Positions 16,301 to 25,087 of a stretch of DNA of 39,690 nucleotides are shown piece by piece (the first letter of the stretch is position 1; every line of letters starts with the position of its first letter). The translations under genes and the position numbers were made by a program. The stretch covers positions 1 to 39,690 of the forward strand of contig JACQNH010000005.1 in the NCBI GenBank assembly GCA_016203175.1. The letters are read 5' to 3'. The DNA comes from Candidatus Woesearchaeota archaeon (GTDB taxonomy: Archaea; Nanobdellota; Nanobdellia; SCGC-AAA011-G17; JACQNH01). The notes beneath the pieces were generated by a model that searched no databases, was not told the origin of the DNA, and worked only from the letters and a program-made list of their open reading frames with translations.

Positions 16301-17171
16301 CAGCACCTTGCAAAATTAATAAATCTTCATTAGTCAATTTCATTCCTTTCTTCATTTTTTCCTGTACTAATTCTGCTTTTTTAGCAATTAAATTTTTCTC
16401 CCTCACCAATCTCATCTCTTTTTTTCTAGCTTTACTACTCTCAATAGAATTAACAATTTTATCTAACTCCCTTTTCTTGTTATTAAACAAACCAACATTA
16501 GCAGTAAAATTTATTTTATGCTTTTTATAGTTATTAAAAATATTTCTGTCTTCTTTTCTTAATTCATTAATTTTTTTAATTATTGTAAAAAACTTTTCAT
16601 ACTCAGCCTTATTTTTCTCTTTTAACTCAATAAATTTTTCATGATATTCATCGGCTTTTTGTCCAAATTCATCAATTTGCTTACTTAAAGAATTAATTTC
16701 AGATAAAATTTCAAATGCATCCTTATTTTCTTCATATTCTTTTTTAAGTTTTTTAATTTGCTCCATTACTTTCTGTTCTTTCTCAAAATTATAACCTTCA
16801 GTTTCTATTTTCAATTCTAAATCCTCAATTAAGTTTATAATTTGTTCAGGATTCTTCAAATTTTTCCTACCAACAGATTTATACTTATTTCTTAATTCTT
16901 TTACTTGATTCACTAATCCCTTAACTTGATCATTATATTTATTTCTTTCATCCCTTAACTCAAAAAAATTCAAATTGCTTTTATCGTTCTCTGATCTTAA
17001 ATTTCTACTCTCATTGATTAATTCTTTAATTTTAGCCTGAACTTCCTTTAATTTTTTAAATTCATGCTCTTTTAACTTTCCAGAAGTCTCTATATGGCCT
17101 CTAAGCTCATTTAATTCCCCCCTAATACCGGACTCTTCTCTAAATAATAAATTACCTTTTTTATTCATCAT
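16284..17171 (-). CDS. COG1340-like archaeal coiled-coil protein
   Basis: 295 aa, almost entirely coiled coil, with the family phrase ELRDERNKYNDQVKGL (residues about 71-86) and a C-terminal MKKGMKLTNEDLLILQ. This matches a widespread archaeal coiled-coil family without a proven role; membership is judged by eye. The reverse-strand TATA (TTTAAAAATTA, about 17193-17203) lies about 27 bp before the ATG, so the message is leaderless. It overlaps the DedA gene start by 17 bp, so the two are co-transcribed and possibly coupled. Confidence 0.75.
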   Translation of the reverse strand: MMNKKGNLLFREESGIRGELNELRGHIETSGKLKEHEFKKLKEVQAKIKELINESRNLRSENDKSNLNFFELRDERNKYNDQVKGLVNQVKELRNKYKSVGRKNLKNPEQIINLIEDLELKIETEGYNFEKEQKVMEQIKKLKKEYEENKDAFEILSEINSLSKQIDEFGQKADEYHEKFIELKEKNKAEYEKFFTIIKKINELRKEDRNIFNNYKKHKINFTANVGLFNNKKRELDKIVNSIESSKARKKEMRLVREKNLIAKKAELVQEKMKKGMKLTNEDLLILQGADDGFA

Positions 17172-17202
17172 TTAAAATAGTGAAATCCTAATTTTTAAAT
17201 CT

Positions 17203-17598
17203 TTACTTTAATAGTTTCTTCATCCTTTTCCAATAAATATTATTCCAACCCTTTTTACAACTACTATACCAGCCTTTAGGTAGTTTAGAATGAGTTAAAA
17301 TCAATTTTGTTCCATTTTTAACTTTTTTAAAAACAAAACTAACCCTAGAATAATGATCTTTAGGCCAGTCTTTATGATTTCCCTTCCACAGCTGAACAAT
17401 TTTTTTGTCTTTTACCAATTCTAAATTTTTTCCAGTAATCCACCCTTTACAAGCACTAAACTTCCCACCAACCTTACGACTTATTTTAGCTTTATAACTA
17501 GTAAACTTAGAATGCTTTTTAGAATCTAACAATATTTCGTATAATTCATGAGGACTTGTTTTAAAAGCCACAGTTTGTTTTAAAGTTTTAAATTTCAT
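17203..17598 (-). CDS. SRPBCC / AHSA1-like domain protein
   Basis: 131 aa with the helix-grip plan: an early SPHELYEILLDSKKHSKFT helix (residues about 15-33), a beta section including VGGKFSACKGWITGKNLEL (about 43-61), VQLWKG (about 68-73) and a long C-terminal helix. AHSA1-type proteins bind a hydrophobic ligand or a chaperone partner; substrate unknown. No signal peptide. It lies 3' of the ribosomal stalk operon with a 51-bp gap. Confidence 0.8.
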   Translation of the reverse strand: MKFKTLKQTVAFKTSPHELYEILLDSKKHSKFTSYKAKISRKVGGKFSACKGWITGKNLELVKDKKIVQLWKGNHKDWPKDHYSRVSFVFKKVKNGTKLILTHSKLPKGWYSSCKKGWNNIYWKRMKKLLK

Positions 17599-17649
17599 TA
17601 AAAAAACAAAAGTAAAATTAGTATAAAAAGTTAATTAAAAAAAGAAAAT

Positions 17650-17961
17650 TTATCCAAACAAAGAAGCCAATCCCGCACTTGCTTTTTCTTCTTCTTTCTT
17701 CTTCTCTTCTTCACTTGGCCCTTCTTTAGCTTTAGGCGCAGCAGCACCTTGAGCAGCAGGAACAGCTTGTACAGCAACAGGAGCAACAGAAGCTTGTTTT
17801 ATAACCTCTTCAATATTAACACCCTGTAAAGCACTAACTAAAGCCTTAATTCTTCCATCATCTGCTTTAACACCAGCAGATTCTACTACCTTTTTCAAAT
17901 TTCCTTCATTAATTTCTTTTCCAGCCTTGTGAAGCAATAATGCACCATATAAGTATATCAT
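17650..17961 (-). CDS. rpl12: Ribosomal protein P1/L12 (archaeal L12)
   Basis: 103 aa: N-terminal helical dimerisation domain (MIYLYGALLLHKAGKEI), an Ala/Pro/Gln hinge, then a Glu/Lys-rich stretch and the conserved tip ASAGLASLFG that recruits translation factors. It binds as dimers to the C-terminal helices of uL10. GGAGGG on the reverse strand (17971-17976) sits 9 nt before the ATG. Third gene of the uL1-uL10-L12 operon. Confidence 0.96.
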   Translation of the reverse strand: MIYLYGALLLHKAGKEINEGNLKKVVESAGVKADDGRIKALVSALQGVNIEEVIKQASVAPVAVQAVPAAQGAAAPKAKEGPSEEEKKKEEEKASAGLASLFG

Positions 17962-17980
17962 CTTCTTTCACCCTCCATAA

Positions 17981-19288
17981 TCATAATTTACCTCTAATCT
18001 TCATATCAGTAACCTTTCTTAAAAAATCTTCAGCAGCCTTAGCATCCCTCTCAAAATTGGATATAGCCTGATTGCTCTTCTTTAGATTTTCAGAAGGTTT
18101 ATCATTTTCAAAAGCCTTAGGATTAGTATTTAAACCTTTCCCCCCTAAAATGCTCAAAACAGTCTTATTTACAAGATTTACATCAGCATTGCCCATAAGA
18201 TTAACAGAATTTCTTGCTTCTTCCTGAATAACATTTTCTACATCTGCACTAATATCTACAGCCTTGATTTCTTTTCTCTCTACTTTTACATCCACTTTAG
18301 GCTTTTCAACTGTCTCAATTTTAATTTCTTGTTTTCTCTCTACTTTTACATCCACTTTAGGCTTTTCAACATTTTCTTTTACTTCAGGTTTTGATTCTTG
18401 AGTTTTTTGGACAGTTTCTAAAGAAGTTTGTGGCTCATAATCTAATTTTTCTTTTAAAGCTAAAGCTTCTTTCTCAACACTTTTAACAACATCACCTACA
18501 TTCTCACTAGTAGTAATCTTCAATTCTTTAGCCATTCCACTTGCAACTCTATAAGCCTTAGAAACCAACAAATTAATAGTTTCCTCAGTCGCATAACCAA
18601 TCTCAACAGCAAGCAATATAGCTTCTCTAGATAAGTTTGCCAATGAATTCAAAATAGCCTCTTCATCAATATTCAAAACATCTCTAGTTAAAATTTCACC
18701 ATCTGCATAAGTTAAATTTAGTCTTAATCCTACTTCTATAGGCTCAATCCCAAACTTAGTCATTAAATCAGCCTTATCACTTGTAATAGTTTCTCCTTGC
18801 TTAACCAATAATTTATCTTCTTTAATAACAATCTTTCCACCCTCAACACCAGTTTTTAGCCCCACTCTTCCCAATTCCCCTATCATTGGACCTGCCATAA
18901 AATTAGTTGGTCCTGCAGGGATTGTAATCTCTTTAGGCGCTATTTGTCCAGCCTTAGCTTTAGTATAAGCAATATTCTTTTTCAAGATCTTAAAAATTTT
19001 AAAAGCATCTTCATTTGTAAACAATAAAGCAGTTTTACCTTTGATATTCCCTATAACTTTATCAATATTAGTTTTATTTAACCCTTTAAGCGCTCTTTCA
19101 ATTACACTATTCCTGGCCATCTTTAACTCAGCAATGCCAAATAATCCTGCCTTAATCTTTAATAACTGAGAAGCAGGCAAACCGCTTAAATCCACAACCC
19201 CAATCAACTTGTATTTAGAAGCTAAATTTTTAATTATCTCAATTTCATCCTTCTTCCATTGTGCAACTTTAGCTTGATAATTATTCAT
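17981..19288 (-). CDS. rpl10: Ribosomal protein uL10 (P0) with atypical long tail
   Basis: Stalk base protein that binds rRNA and L12 dimers. Residues 1 to about 110 are the rRNA-binding domain; GPTNFMAGPMIGELGRVGL begins the archaeal insert (to about 180). The helices EAILNSLANLSREAILLA to about 280 should bind L12. Usual archaeal P0 proteins (about 300-340 aa) then end in an acidic tail with a tip like L12's GLFG. Here a tail of about 150 residues has a near-perfect duplication (VEKPKVDVKVERK at about 307-319 and 327-339) and ends in MKIRGKL without the tip. The start overlaps the end of uL1 by 8 bp. Confidence 0.93.
   Translation of the reverse strand: MNNYQAKVAQWKKDEIEIIKNLASKYKLIGVVDLSGLPASQLLKIKAGLFGIAELKMARNSVIERALKGLNKTNIDKVIGNIKGKTALLFTNEDAFKIFKILKKNIAYTKAKAGQIAPKEITIPAGPTNFMAGPMIGELGRVGLKTGVEGGKIVIKEDKLLVKQGETITSDKADLMTKFGIEPIEVGLRLNLTYADGEILTRDVLNIDEEAILNSLANLSREAILLAVEIGYATEETINLLVSKAYRVASGMAKELKITTSENVGDVVKSVEKEALALKEKLDYEPQTSLETVQKTQESKPEVKENVEKPKVDVKVERKQEIKIETVEKPKVDVKVERKEIKAVDISADVENVIQEEARNSVNLMGNADVNLVNKTVLSILGGKGLNTNPKAFENDKPSENLKKSNQAISNFERDAKAAEDFLRKVTDMKIRGKL
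18272..18370. repeat. Two identical 39-bp repeats in the uL10 gene
   Basis: Identical copies at 18272-18310 and 18332-18370, with an exact period of 60 bp (20 codons), encode the duplicated VEKPKVDVKVERK in the tail. Identity at the DNA level implies a recent duplication or ongoing copy-number change. Confidence 0.9.
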
Positions 19289-20048
19289 CCTTTGCCTCTT
19301 TACTCTTCTTCTCTTTAGGTTCTTTTTTCACTTTCTTTTCAGTTTTTATTTTCAAGGACTCTTTTTTTACAGCCTTCTCTTTAGGAACTTCTAAATTAAA
19401 ACCAACACCAAATTTATATATCGGCCCCATAGTTAATTTCAAAAGAACATTTCTAACATTATTCTTAGCCTCAGGTAATAAAGTTAAAACATAATCATAA
19501 ATATCCTTTATATTTTCCACAACCATCTCATCATTCATATTTTCTTTACCAACTCTTATTTTAATTGCAGTCTCACTTTTCGTTTGTAGTCTTTTCAATT
19601 TTTGTAATTTATTTTTCAGATCTTCAAAATTAGTATTGGGAGTAAAAACACAACCAGCGGCAGGATTTGGCATCTTACCTCTAGTTCCTAAAAATTTACC
19701 CAACTTGCTAGCAATTAATGGCATCATTTCAGCTTGAGCAATAAAATAATCATATTCTCTAGCTAACTTTTTCAATTCTTTTTTATTTTCACCCATCAAA
19801 GCTAATTGACTTTTTGTAATCACTTTATCAAATATTTTTTCAACTTTAGTTTTAACAGCCTCATCAGAAAAACAGCAAATCTTTACTTTCTCGATCTCAT
19901 GCCTCAAAGGATGAAAACTAGAGATTGGCGTCTTTTTAACATCTAAATTCTTAAGATTAATTATTAAATCAATACTCTGGTTAAAATTCCTTTTAGGACC
20001 TTTAGCCTTTATTTCCTGTATTACCTTTTTAATATCATCAATTTCCAT
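19281..20048 (-). CDS. rpl1: Ribosomal protein uL1
   Basis: L1 stalk protein of the large subunit, which helps release deacylated tRNA; in methanogens it also represses its own message. Two-domain L1 fold with GKFLGTRGKMPNPA (residues about 116-129) and TMGPIYKFGVGF near the end. A Lys/Glu-rich tail of about 35 residues (from about 221) is longer than usual. GGAGGG on the reverse strand (20055-20060) is 6 nt before the ATG. uL11, often the partner upstream, is absent here. First gene of the stalk operon. Confidence 0.96.
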   Translation of the reverse strand: MEIDDIKKVIQEIKAKGPKRNFNQSIDLIINLKNLDVKKTPISSFHPLRHEIEKVKICCFSDEAVKTKVEKIFDKVITKSQLALMGENKKELKKLAREYDYFIAQAEMMPLIASKLGKFLGTRGKMPNPAAGCVFTPNTNFEDLKNKLQKLKRLQTKSETAIKIRVGKENMNDEMVVENIKDIYDYVLTLLPEAKNNVRNVLLKLTMGPIYKFGVGFNLEVPKEKAVKKESLKIKTEKKVKKEPKEKKSKEAKDE

Positions 20049-20103
20049 TTAAAACCCTCCTACAATTAAAGTAGTTTAACGGGTAAAACTAAGCTAAATT
20101 AAC

Positions 20104-20134
20104 CATTTAAATACCTTTCGAAAAAATTTAATAA
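20104..20134. promoter_or_regulatory. Divergent promoters of stalk operon and HAD-like gene
   Basis: Reverse strand: BRE-like CGAAAGG then TATTTAAATG (20104-20113) for uL1, followed by a leader of about 35 nt with a strong ribosome site. Forward strand: TTTAATAAAG (about 20126-20134) is about 27 bp before the ATG at 20157, favouring that start over a TTG at 20145. Confidence 0.55.
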
Positions 20135-20156
20135 AGAACTAAAATTGAATAAAAAT

Positions 20157-20792
20157 ATGGAAAAAATTATTGCTACTACCTTACCCGGTTTATTTGCTAA
20201 ATCTACCCCATGGAGAAATGCTCATACATTCTTCTTTCAAAAAGTATACAAAGAACTAAATGACAAATCAATGTTAATGTGGGCAGAAAGAGGAGAAGAT
20301 TATATTCATGGTGTAAAAGCAGCAATGCAGAAATTAATGCCAAAAGCTTCAGATCAAGAAAGAGCAGAAGAAGCAAAAAAAAGATTTCTAGAAGCGATTT
20401 TAAGTGGGATAAAAACTACATCCCAACTAATAAATAAAGAGGTTTTAGATTATTTTAAAACATTAAAAAAAGAATATAAAATAGCCTTAATAACAACAAG
20501 CAGAAAAGAAGCCATAGACATTATACTAAAAGAACTGAAATTAGCAGACTTCTTTGATATTATTACTGCACAAAAAAATGAAGAAAATCAAAATCAATTA
20601 ATGGAATCATTTATTAAAAAATATAAACCAGTCTTATTTATAGGGGGAGATAGAAATGATGCATTTTACATTTGTAAGCAATATGAAGTTAAATGTTTAT
20701 ATGCTAATCTAGAGAATAGAGAGGGAAACAAAGATATTCCATCAGCTAAAAATTTAAAAGAATTAAAAAGTTTTATTGAAAAGTTGATTTAA
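20157..20792 (+). CDS. HAD-superfamily-like protein lacking the catalytic aspartates
   Basis: 211 aa with a HAD_2-like layout: helical cap (about residues 20-90), motif II Thr in IALITTS, and motif IV GGDRNDAF, all readable. But motif I, normally DxDGT at the N terminus, reads IIATTLPGLF, so both the nucleophile and the acid/base Asp are gone. It should be unable to form the phospho-aspartate and may be a binding or regulatory pseudo-enzyme. It stands divergent from the stalk operon. The ATG at 20157 fits the TATA spacing. Confidence 0.75.
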   Translation: MEKIIATTLPGLFAKSTPWRNAHTFFFQKVYKELNDKSMLMWAERGEDYIHGVKAAMQKLMPKASDQERAEEAKKRFLEAILSGIKTTSQLINKEVLDYFKTLKKEYKIALITTSRKEAIDIILKELKLADFFDIITAQKNEENQNQLMESFIKKYKPVLFIGGDRNDAFYICKQYEVKCLYANLENREGNKDIPSAKNLKELKSFIEKLI

Positions 20793-20856
20793 TCCTACTT
20801 ATAAGCATTAAAGTCCCGTAATAACCTTTTTAAATTAAATTATCTTAATGTAATTC

Positions 20857-22011
20857 ATGATCAAAAGAGGCATTCTACTTACTTTAATCTTAATTAATAT
20901 AGCCATAATAGCCTTAAATTCAAATGCACAATTATTTTTTACAGGAGTAGTCTTAAATCCAAAAATTGTTACAGTAAATGAAAAAATAAACCTAACAATA
21001 GATGCAGATAAATCCTTTAAATTCTTTGAAAAAGCATTTTTATGTGGAGCAACAGGTAAAACAGAGATTCCCTTAAATGGAAAAAGATTCTCTAGAGCAG
21101 TAATAGAAAATAATATTTGTATCAGAAATTGCCAGCAAGAACAATGGTTTGAAGGCTCTGTAAATGCAACATTCTCATTTCCCCAAGATACTTTAGATGG
21201 AACTTATGCAGTTAATGTTTATGGCTGCAGAATACTTACTGAAAAATGGAATTGCACATGGGCTTCCGGAATTGTACAATATGCAAGTGATGTTACCCCA
21301 CCAAAAATAATCTCAATAACTCCAGAAAATAATGCAGTAATCACAGATAGAAGAAATTTAGTCTTATCAGTAACATTTGAAGATCTAAGCATAGATCCAG
21401 AAAAAGTTTCATTTGTTTTAACCGGAAAAGAAACAGTTCAAGAAGAAAGCATTAAGGCAACTTCCATAACTATAACAACAGCATCAGCAACATTAACAGA
21501 AACTTTACTTAAAGGACATTATTCATTAACCGCGATTGTTGTTGATAAATCTGGAAATAGAGCAACTAAAACCATAGTTTTTGATGTTGGTCTACCAAAT
21601 GAAACTCCATTAATAATTAAAGATCTTATCAGCGCAACATCAACAACAGAAAGAAGCGTCTGGTCAATAAAAACATTTGTTGACAATGTTCAAGAAGTTG
21701 AAATTGGTCGATTAACAAATAATGTTTTCACAGATAAAGCAGTTGGAGAAGGACCAGTCTTAATAGAAAGCTTATTCAGTCCATGGACAGCTCAACAAAT
21801 ACAACTTACTTCAGAAAGAGGAACCTTTAATGCTTTTTTACCTGCTGGTTCAGAAGTTCCATGTGGTCAAGGTTTAGTTGGCAAAGTAAAATACTATATA
21901 GCAATTGATGGAACAAGTTACTTCGCAGATTCCTTAAATAATGGCTGTGGAACTTTCTTACAACCAGAACAAGCCATTACACAACAACATTTAGCAAGGA
22001 GACCCCAATGA
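20857..22011 (+). CDS. Secreted Ig-like/surface protein
   Basis: 384 aa with a signal peptide (MIKRGILLTLILINIAIIA, cleavage near NSNA). A Cys-containing first domain (five Cys to about residue 130, including CIRNC) is followed by an Ig-like domain opened by DVTPPKIISITPENNAV (about 145-161), then a third beta domain with two Cys. No C-terminal membrane segment, so it is probably released or held by a partner. It is the first gene of a three-gene operon and overlaps the next by ATGA. A TATA-like TTTTTAAATT lies near 20828. Confidence 0.75.
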   Translation: MIKRGILLTLILINIAIIALNSNAQLFFTGVVLNPKIVTVNEKINLTIDADKSFKFFEKAFLCGATGKTEIPLNGKRFSRAVIENNICIRNCQQEQWFEGSVNATFSFPQDTLDGTYAVNVYGCRILTEKWNCTWASGIVQYASDVTPPKIISITPENNAVITDRRNLVLSVTFEDLSIDPEKVSFVLTGKETVQEESIKATSITITTASATLTETLLKGHYSLTAIVVDKSGNRATKTIVFDVGLPNETPLIIKDLISATSTTERSVWSIKTFVDNVQEVEIGRLTNNVFTDKAVGEGPVLIESLFSPWTAQQIQLTSERGTFNAFLPAGSEVPCGQGLVGKVKYYIAIDGTSYFADSLNNGCGTFLQPEQAITQQHLARRPQ

Positions 22012-22598
22012 AATATCTCTTACTCATTTTTATAATCTTATTTTCAACATTTGTAAATGCAATCCCAATAGAATATACAATTTATGGTTTTGGACCCTCT
22101 GAAATAATTAAAATTGGAGGCGATAAAATAGATAAAAGAATTTCCGCTCCTGGAGATTCAGTAATCACAGGTGTTGGAGTTGGTTATACAGAAGCAGGAG
22201 AAGGAAGTTCAATTGACAATGCTGCAATATGGTACAAACCAATAGGCTCGGGAGGTTTAGGCACAGAAATCTTTTCAAAGACTAATGATAAAGATATAGA
22301 TCTATTTGTTGCAAGTCAAGATTCATTCATAAATGATGTCTCAAACACAGATAATAATCTTAATAATTTTAAAATTCCTGAGTCAAAATATATTTTATCA
22401 AGATTATCGTTTATGGCATGTAAAGTTTTAGAATTTTTTTATCAGCCAATAGATGAACAAAATAATTTCAAAGAAGAGATTTCAGGTTCTATTCAAGGTT
22501 CAGATGCAAAAGGAGATTGTGCACAAAATGAAAAAGCAACAAAATTTCCACAAGGAAAAGTAATAAGAGGTGTTGGATTTGGTCTCGAAATTAGGTAA
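22008..22598 (+). CDS. Secreted protein of unknown family
   Basis: 196 aa with a signal peptide ending FVNA (residue about 18). The mature part is rich in Gly, Ser and Asp and in beta-type sequence (GVGVGYTEAGEGSS, GVGFGLEIR at the end), with two Cys at about residues 139 and 171. No membrane anchor. Start overlaps the stop of the previous gene (ATGA), a sign of translational coupling. I recognise no family; a partner of the flanking surface proteins is likely. Confidence 0.7.
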   Translation: MKYLLLIFIILFSTFVNAIPIEYTIYGFGPSEIIKIGGDKIDKRISAPGDSVITGVGVGYTEAGEGSSIDNAAIWYKPIGSGGLGTEIFSKTNDKDIDLFVASQDSFINDVSNTDNNLNNFKIPESKYILSRLSFMACKVLEFFYQPIDEQNNFKEEISGSIQGSDAKGDCAQNEKATKFPQGKVIRGVGFGLEIR

Positions 22599-24402
22599 AC
22601 ATAATATTAAGGCTTTAATTTTTATAATAGCTTTAACTATTTTAATTTCTTGTGGAGGTAAAGGTAATGGAGAACAAAAAGGTCATATTGTCACAGAATT
22701 AAATATGTCGCAATTCTCATTTAAAACCGCAAACATTACAGTTGGATTAAAAGACTCACTAAAAACAATAGATGAACAATTAAATCTTCCATCAGGATCA
22801 AAAGTAAATATGTTTTTAAAAGGTAGAGTTAAAGGATTTTTTACAAAAACAAATCAATTAATCTCTATATGGCCCGATACTTTCAAAATTTGTACAGACT
22901 TAAATCAAAATGGAATCTGCGATTTTTTAGAAAACTTTGATTTCAATGAGCAAAGATGTAAAGATGCAGGGTTTTTATGGACAAATGCAGACAACATCTT
23001 TGAAACTTATTATGATAATTGTTGTGGAGACGATGCAGAGGAATTTGGTAATTTAGGATCAGATGCTTCAGTAGCCTGTTGCGACTCAAAAAATTCTTGT
23101 GTAACAAATAAAGAATGCTTTACAAGTACACAATGTAATACAAAAGGAGAATATTGCAATTCTGGAAAGTTTGAAAAAATAGATGGAAATTTTGATAATG
23201 TAGATGACCGATGCGTAAATTTTGTTGCTTGTAATTTAGATTTAAACATAGCAGAACCTTGTAGAGATCAATGGCAATGCACCCAATGGTCAAACTGCAC
23301 TAGTATAAAAGGAACAAGAACGAGAAAATGCACGGATATAAACAATTGTGGAACATCATATAACAAACCTGATCCATTTGAAAGTCAAAGTTGTTTACAA
23401 TTATTAGAGTGTATAGATAAAGATAAAGATGGATTCGGAAAAAATTGTTTTGTTCAGGTAGGAACTTCAATAACTTATAAAGAAAACGATTGCAATGATA
23501 ATGATCCAAACATAAATCCAACTATAAATGAAACTTGTGATGGTCAAGATAATAATTGCAATGGGGTAACAGATGAAAACTGTCCATGTATACAAGGTCA
23601 AACAAGATTTTGTGGCTCACAAGTTGGGGACTGCAGTAAAGGAGTTCAAATATGTATTAAGGGTTTATGGAGTTTATGCTTCGCAGGAAATAACATAGCA
23701 ACAGAAAATTGTGACGATGGTCTAGACAACGATTGTGATGGATTTACAGATGAAGGATGCCCATGTCAAGAAGGGCAAGTAAAAGAATGTGGAAAAAATG
23801 TAGGAATATGTAAAAAAGGAACTCAAAAATGTGTTTCAGGTGTTTTAACAGTCTGTGAAGGTTCAACAGAAGGATCTCCAGAAATTTGTGAGGATGGATT
23901 AGATAATGATTGTGATAATAAAGTAGACTTCTTTGATGAAAACTGCAATCAAGATTTATTAAAAGGTAAAGAAGAAAAAAACACTTGCAATGATAAAATC
24001 TGTAACAATGAAGAAAGTTGTACAATAAACAGAAATTTACCTCCTGACTGTGGCGGTCCTTGTCCAAAATGTGAAAAAGAAATAGAAATACCAGTTGCAA
24101 AACCATTGCCACCAGTCAAAATAGAAGTAGAAGAAGAAAAACCAATAGAGGAAATAGAAAAACCAACATCATTCATAAAAATAGTCGCAATAATAATTAT
24201 AGTAATATTGGTTCTATTGGGAATTCTAGTCGCCATTCATAAAAAAGTAAAAAAGAAAATAGAAGTAAAAGAAGAAGTAACAAAGAAAAAATTAGAACCA
24301 GAAGCAAAACTTTTCAAACCTTTACCACAAGTAATTAAAAAAAGAAGAACTAAAGCTGAAGAAGAATTAGAAAAAAGCTTTGAAGAAGCTAAAAAACTCT
24401 AA
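22579..24402 (+). CDS. Cys-rich surface protein with MopE-type repeats and C-terminal anchor
   Basis: About 607 aa. The N terminus is signal-like with LISCGG (lipobox-like, Cys near residue 25). A thrombospondin-1-like stretch has QWQCTQWSNC. Three MopE-type metal-binding motifs follow: ETCDGQDNNCNGVTDENC, ENCDDGLDNDCDGFTDEGC and EICEDGLDNDC. Near the C terminus comes a membrane helix (IVAIIIIVILVLLGILVAI), then a Lys/Glu tail of about 60 residues. The Asp-rich loops should bind calcium or another metal. No ATG is available; I choose TTG at 22579, 6 nt after GAGGTG (22567-22572). It overlaps the previous gene by 20 bp. Confidence 0.8.
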   Translation: MVSKLGKHNIKALIFIIALTILISCGGKGNGEQKGHIVTELNMSQFSFKTANITVGLKDSLKTIDEQLNLPSGSKVNMFLKGRVKGFFTKTNQLISIWPDTFKICTDLNQNGICDFLENFDFNEQRCKDAGFLWTNADNIFETYYDNCCGDDAEEFGNLGSDASVACCDSKNSCVTNKECFTSTQCNTKGEYCNSGKFEKIDGNFDNVDDRCVNFVACNLDLNIAEPCRDQWQCTQWSNCTSIKGTRTRKCTDINNCGTSYNKPDPFESQSCLQLLECIDKDKDGFGKNCFVQVGTSITYKENDCNDNDPNINPTINETCDGQDNNCNGVTDENCPCIQGQTRFCGSQVGDCSKGVQICIKGLWSLCFAGNNIATENCDDGLDNDCDGFTDEGCPCQEGQVKECGKNVGICKKGTQKCVSGVLTVCEGSTEGSPEICEDGLDNDCDNKVDFFDENCNQDLLKGKEEKNTCNDKICNNEESCTINRNLPPDCGGPCPKCEKEIEIPVAKPLPPVKIEVEEEKPIEEIEKPTSFIKIVAIIIIVILVLLGILVAIHKKVKKKIEVKEEVTKKKLEPEAKLFKPLPQVIKKRRTKAEEELEKSFEEAKKL

Positions 24403-24405
24403 AAG

Positions 24406-24798
24406 TTAAATTTTAGAAAAATCAATTCTTTTTAATCCTTTAACTTTATCAAAAGAAGCATCACTACTTACAATCCCATCAAATGCTAAAGCAAGTATAG
24501 CATGAATAGAATCAGCAGGACTTAAATTAAATTGTGAAGATAAAAAGATAGAAGCTTCTAAATCTTCAAAAGTATAATCAACGATATGTGCAATTGTCAT
24601 TATAGCCCTTATAGAACTTAATACTTTGACATTCAGATTATTTCTATAGAGATAAAACCATATTTCTAAACAAGTAAGACTAGAAGTAACAAATTTATAA
24701 TTTTTATTTGAATTCAAAAACTTTTTAGCATTATCTTTAAGCCTATCCTCTTTTTTTATAAGCGCCAAAAATATATCAGCATCTAAATAGATATTCAT
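24406..24798 (-). CDS. vapC: PIN-domain toxin (VapC-like)
   Basis: 130 aa with the acidic pocket of PIN RNases: LDAD at residues 5-8 (Asp6), Glu45 in CLEIW, Asp96 in SPADSIHA and Asp113/Asp117 in SSDASFD. VapC toxins cut tRNA or rRNA when free of antitoxin. It follows the AbrB-type antitoxin gene with a 1-bp gap, so the pair is one operon. All motif residues are present, so the toxin should be active. Confidence 0.85.
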   Translation of the reverse strand: MNIYLDADIFLALIKKEDRLKDNAKKFLNSNKNYKFVTSSLTCLEIWFYLYRNNLNVKVLSSIRAIMTIAHIVDYTFEDLEASIFLSSQFNLSPADSIHAILALAFDGIVSSDASFDKVKGLKRIDFSKI

Positions 24799-24799
24799 G

Positions 24800-25045
24800 T
24801 TAAGAAAATACTAATTCAGCCTCCCGCTTCATTTCGACAGGTGTTTTTTTAGTCTTCACATTTAAAGAAGATAAAAATTCTACTGGATTCTCTATCCTTT
24901 CTAAAGGTCTCAAAATAATAGCCTTTTTCTCAATTTCGGCTAAAACCTGATTACCCAACCCTATATTCTTTCTTAATTTAATAGGTATATGTATCCTTCC
25001 TTTATTATCAATTTCCAACAAAGAATATTTAATCCCACTTTTCAT
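24800..25045 (-). CDS. vapB: AbrB/SpoVT-type antitoxin (VapB-like)
   Basis: 81 aa; the swapped-hairpin DNA-binding motif reads EIDNKGRIHIPIKLRKNIGL, followed by AEIEKKAIILRP, with a C-terminal segment that should wrap the PIN toxin. I take the ATG at 25045, not a GTG at 25063, because the reverse-strand TATA (TTATATATAAG, about 25063-25075) lies about 25 bp before it. VapB dimers usually repress their own promoter. Confidence 0.85.
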   Translation of the reverse strand: MKSGIKYSLLEIDNKGRIHIPIKLRKNIGLGNQVLAEIEKKAIILRPLERIENPVEFLSSLNVKTKKTPVEMKREAELVFS

Positions 25046-25087
25046 AAAATTTAAAATTCCCACTTATATATAAATCTTTCTATCCCA

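Noticed and set aside
20073..20090. Hairpin in the uL1 leader as an autoregulatory site
   Set aside because: Only 5 bp of stem, and the predicted start site falls inside it, so most would not be in the transcript.
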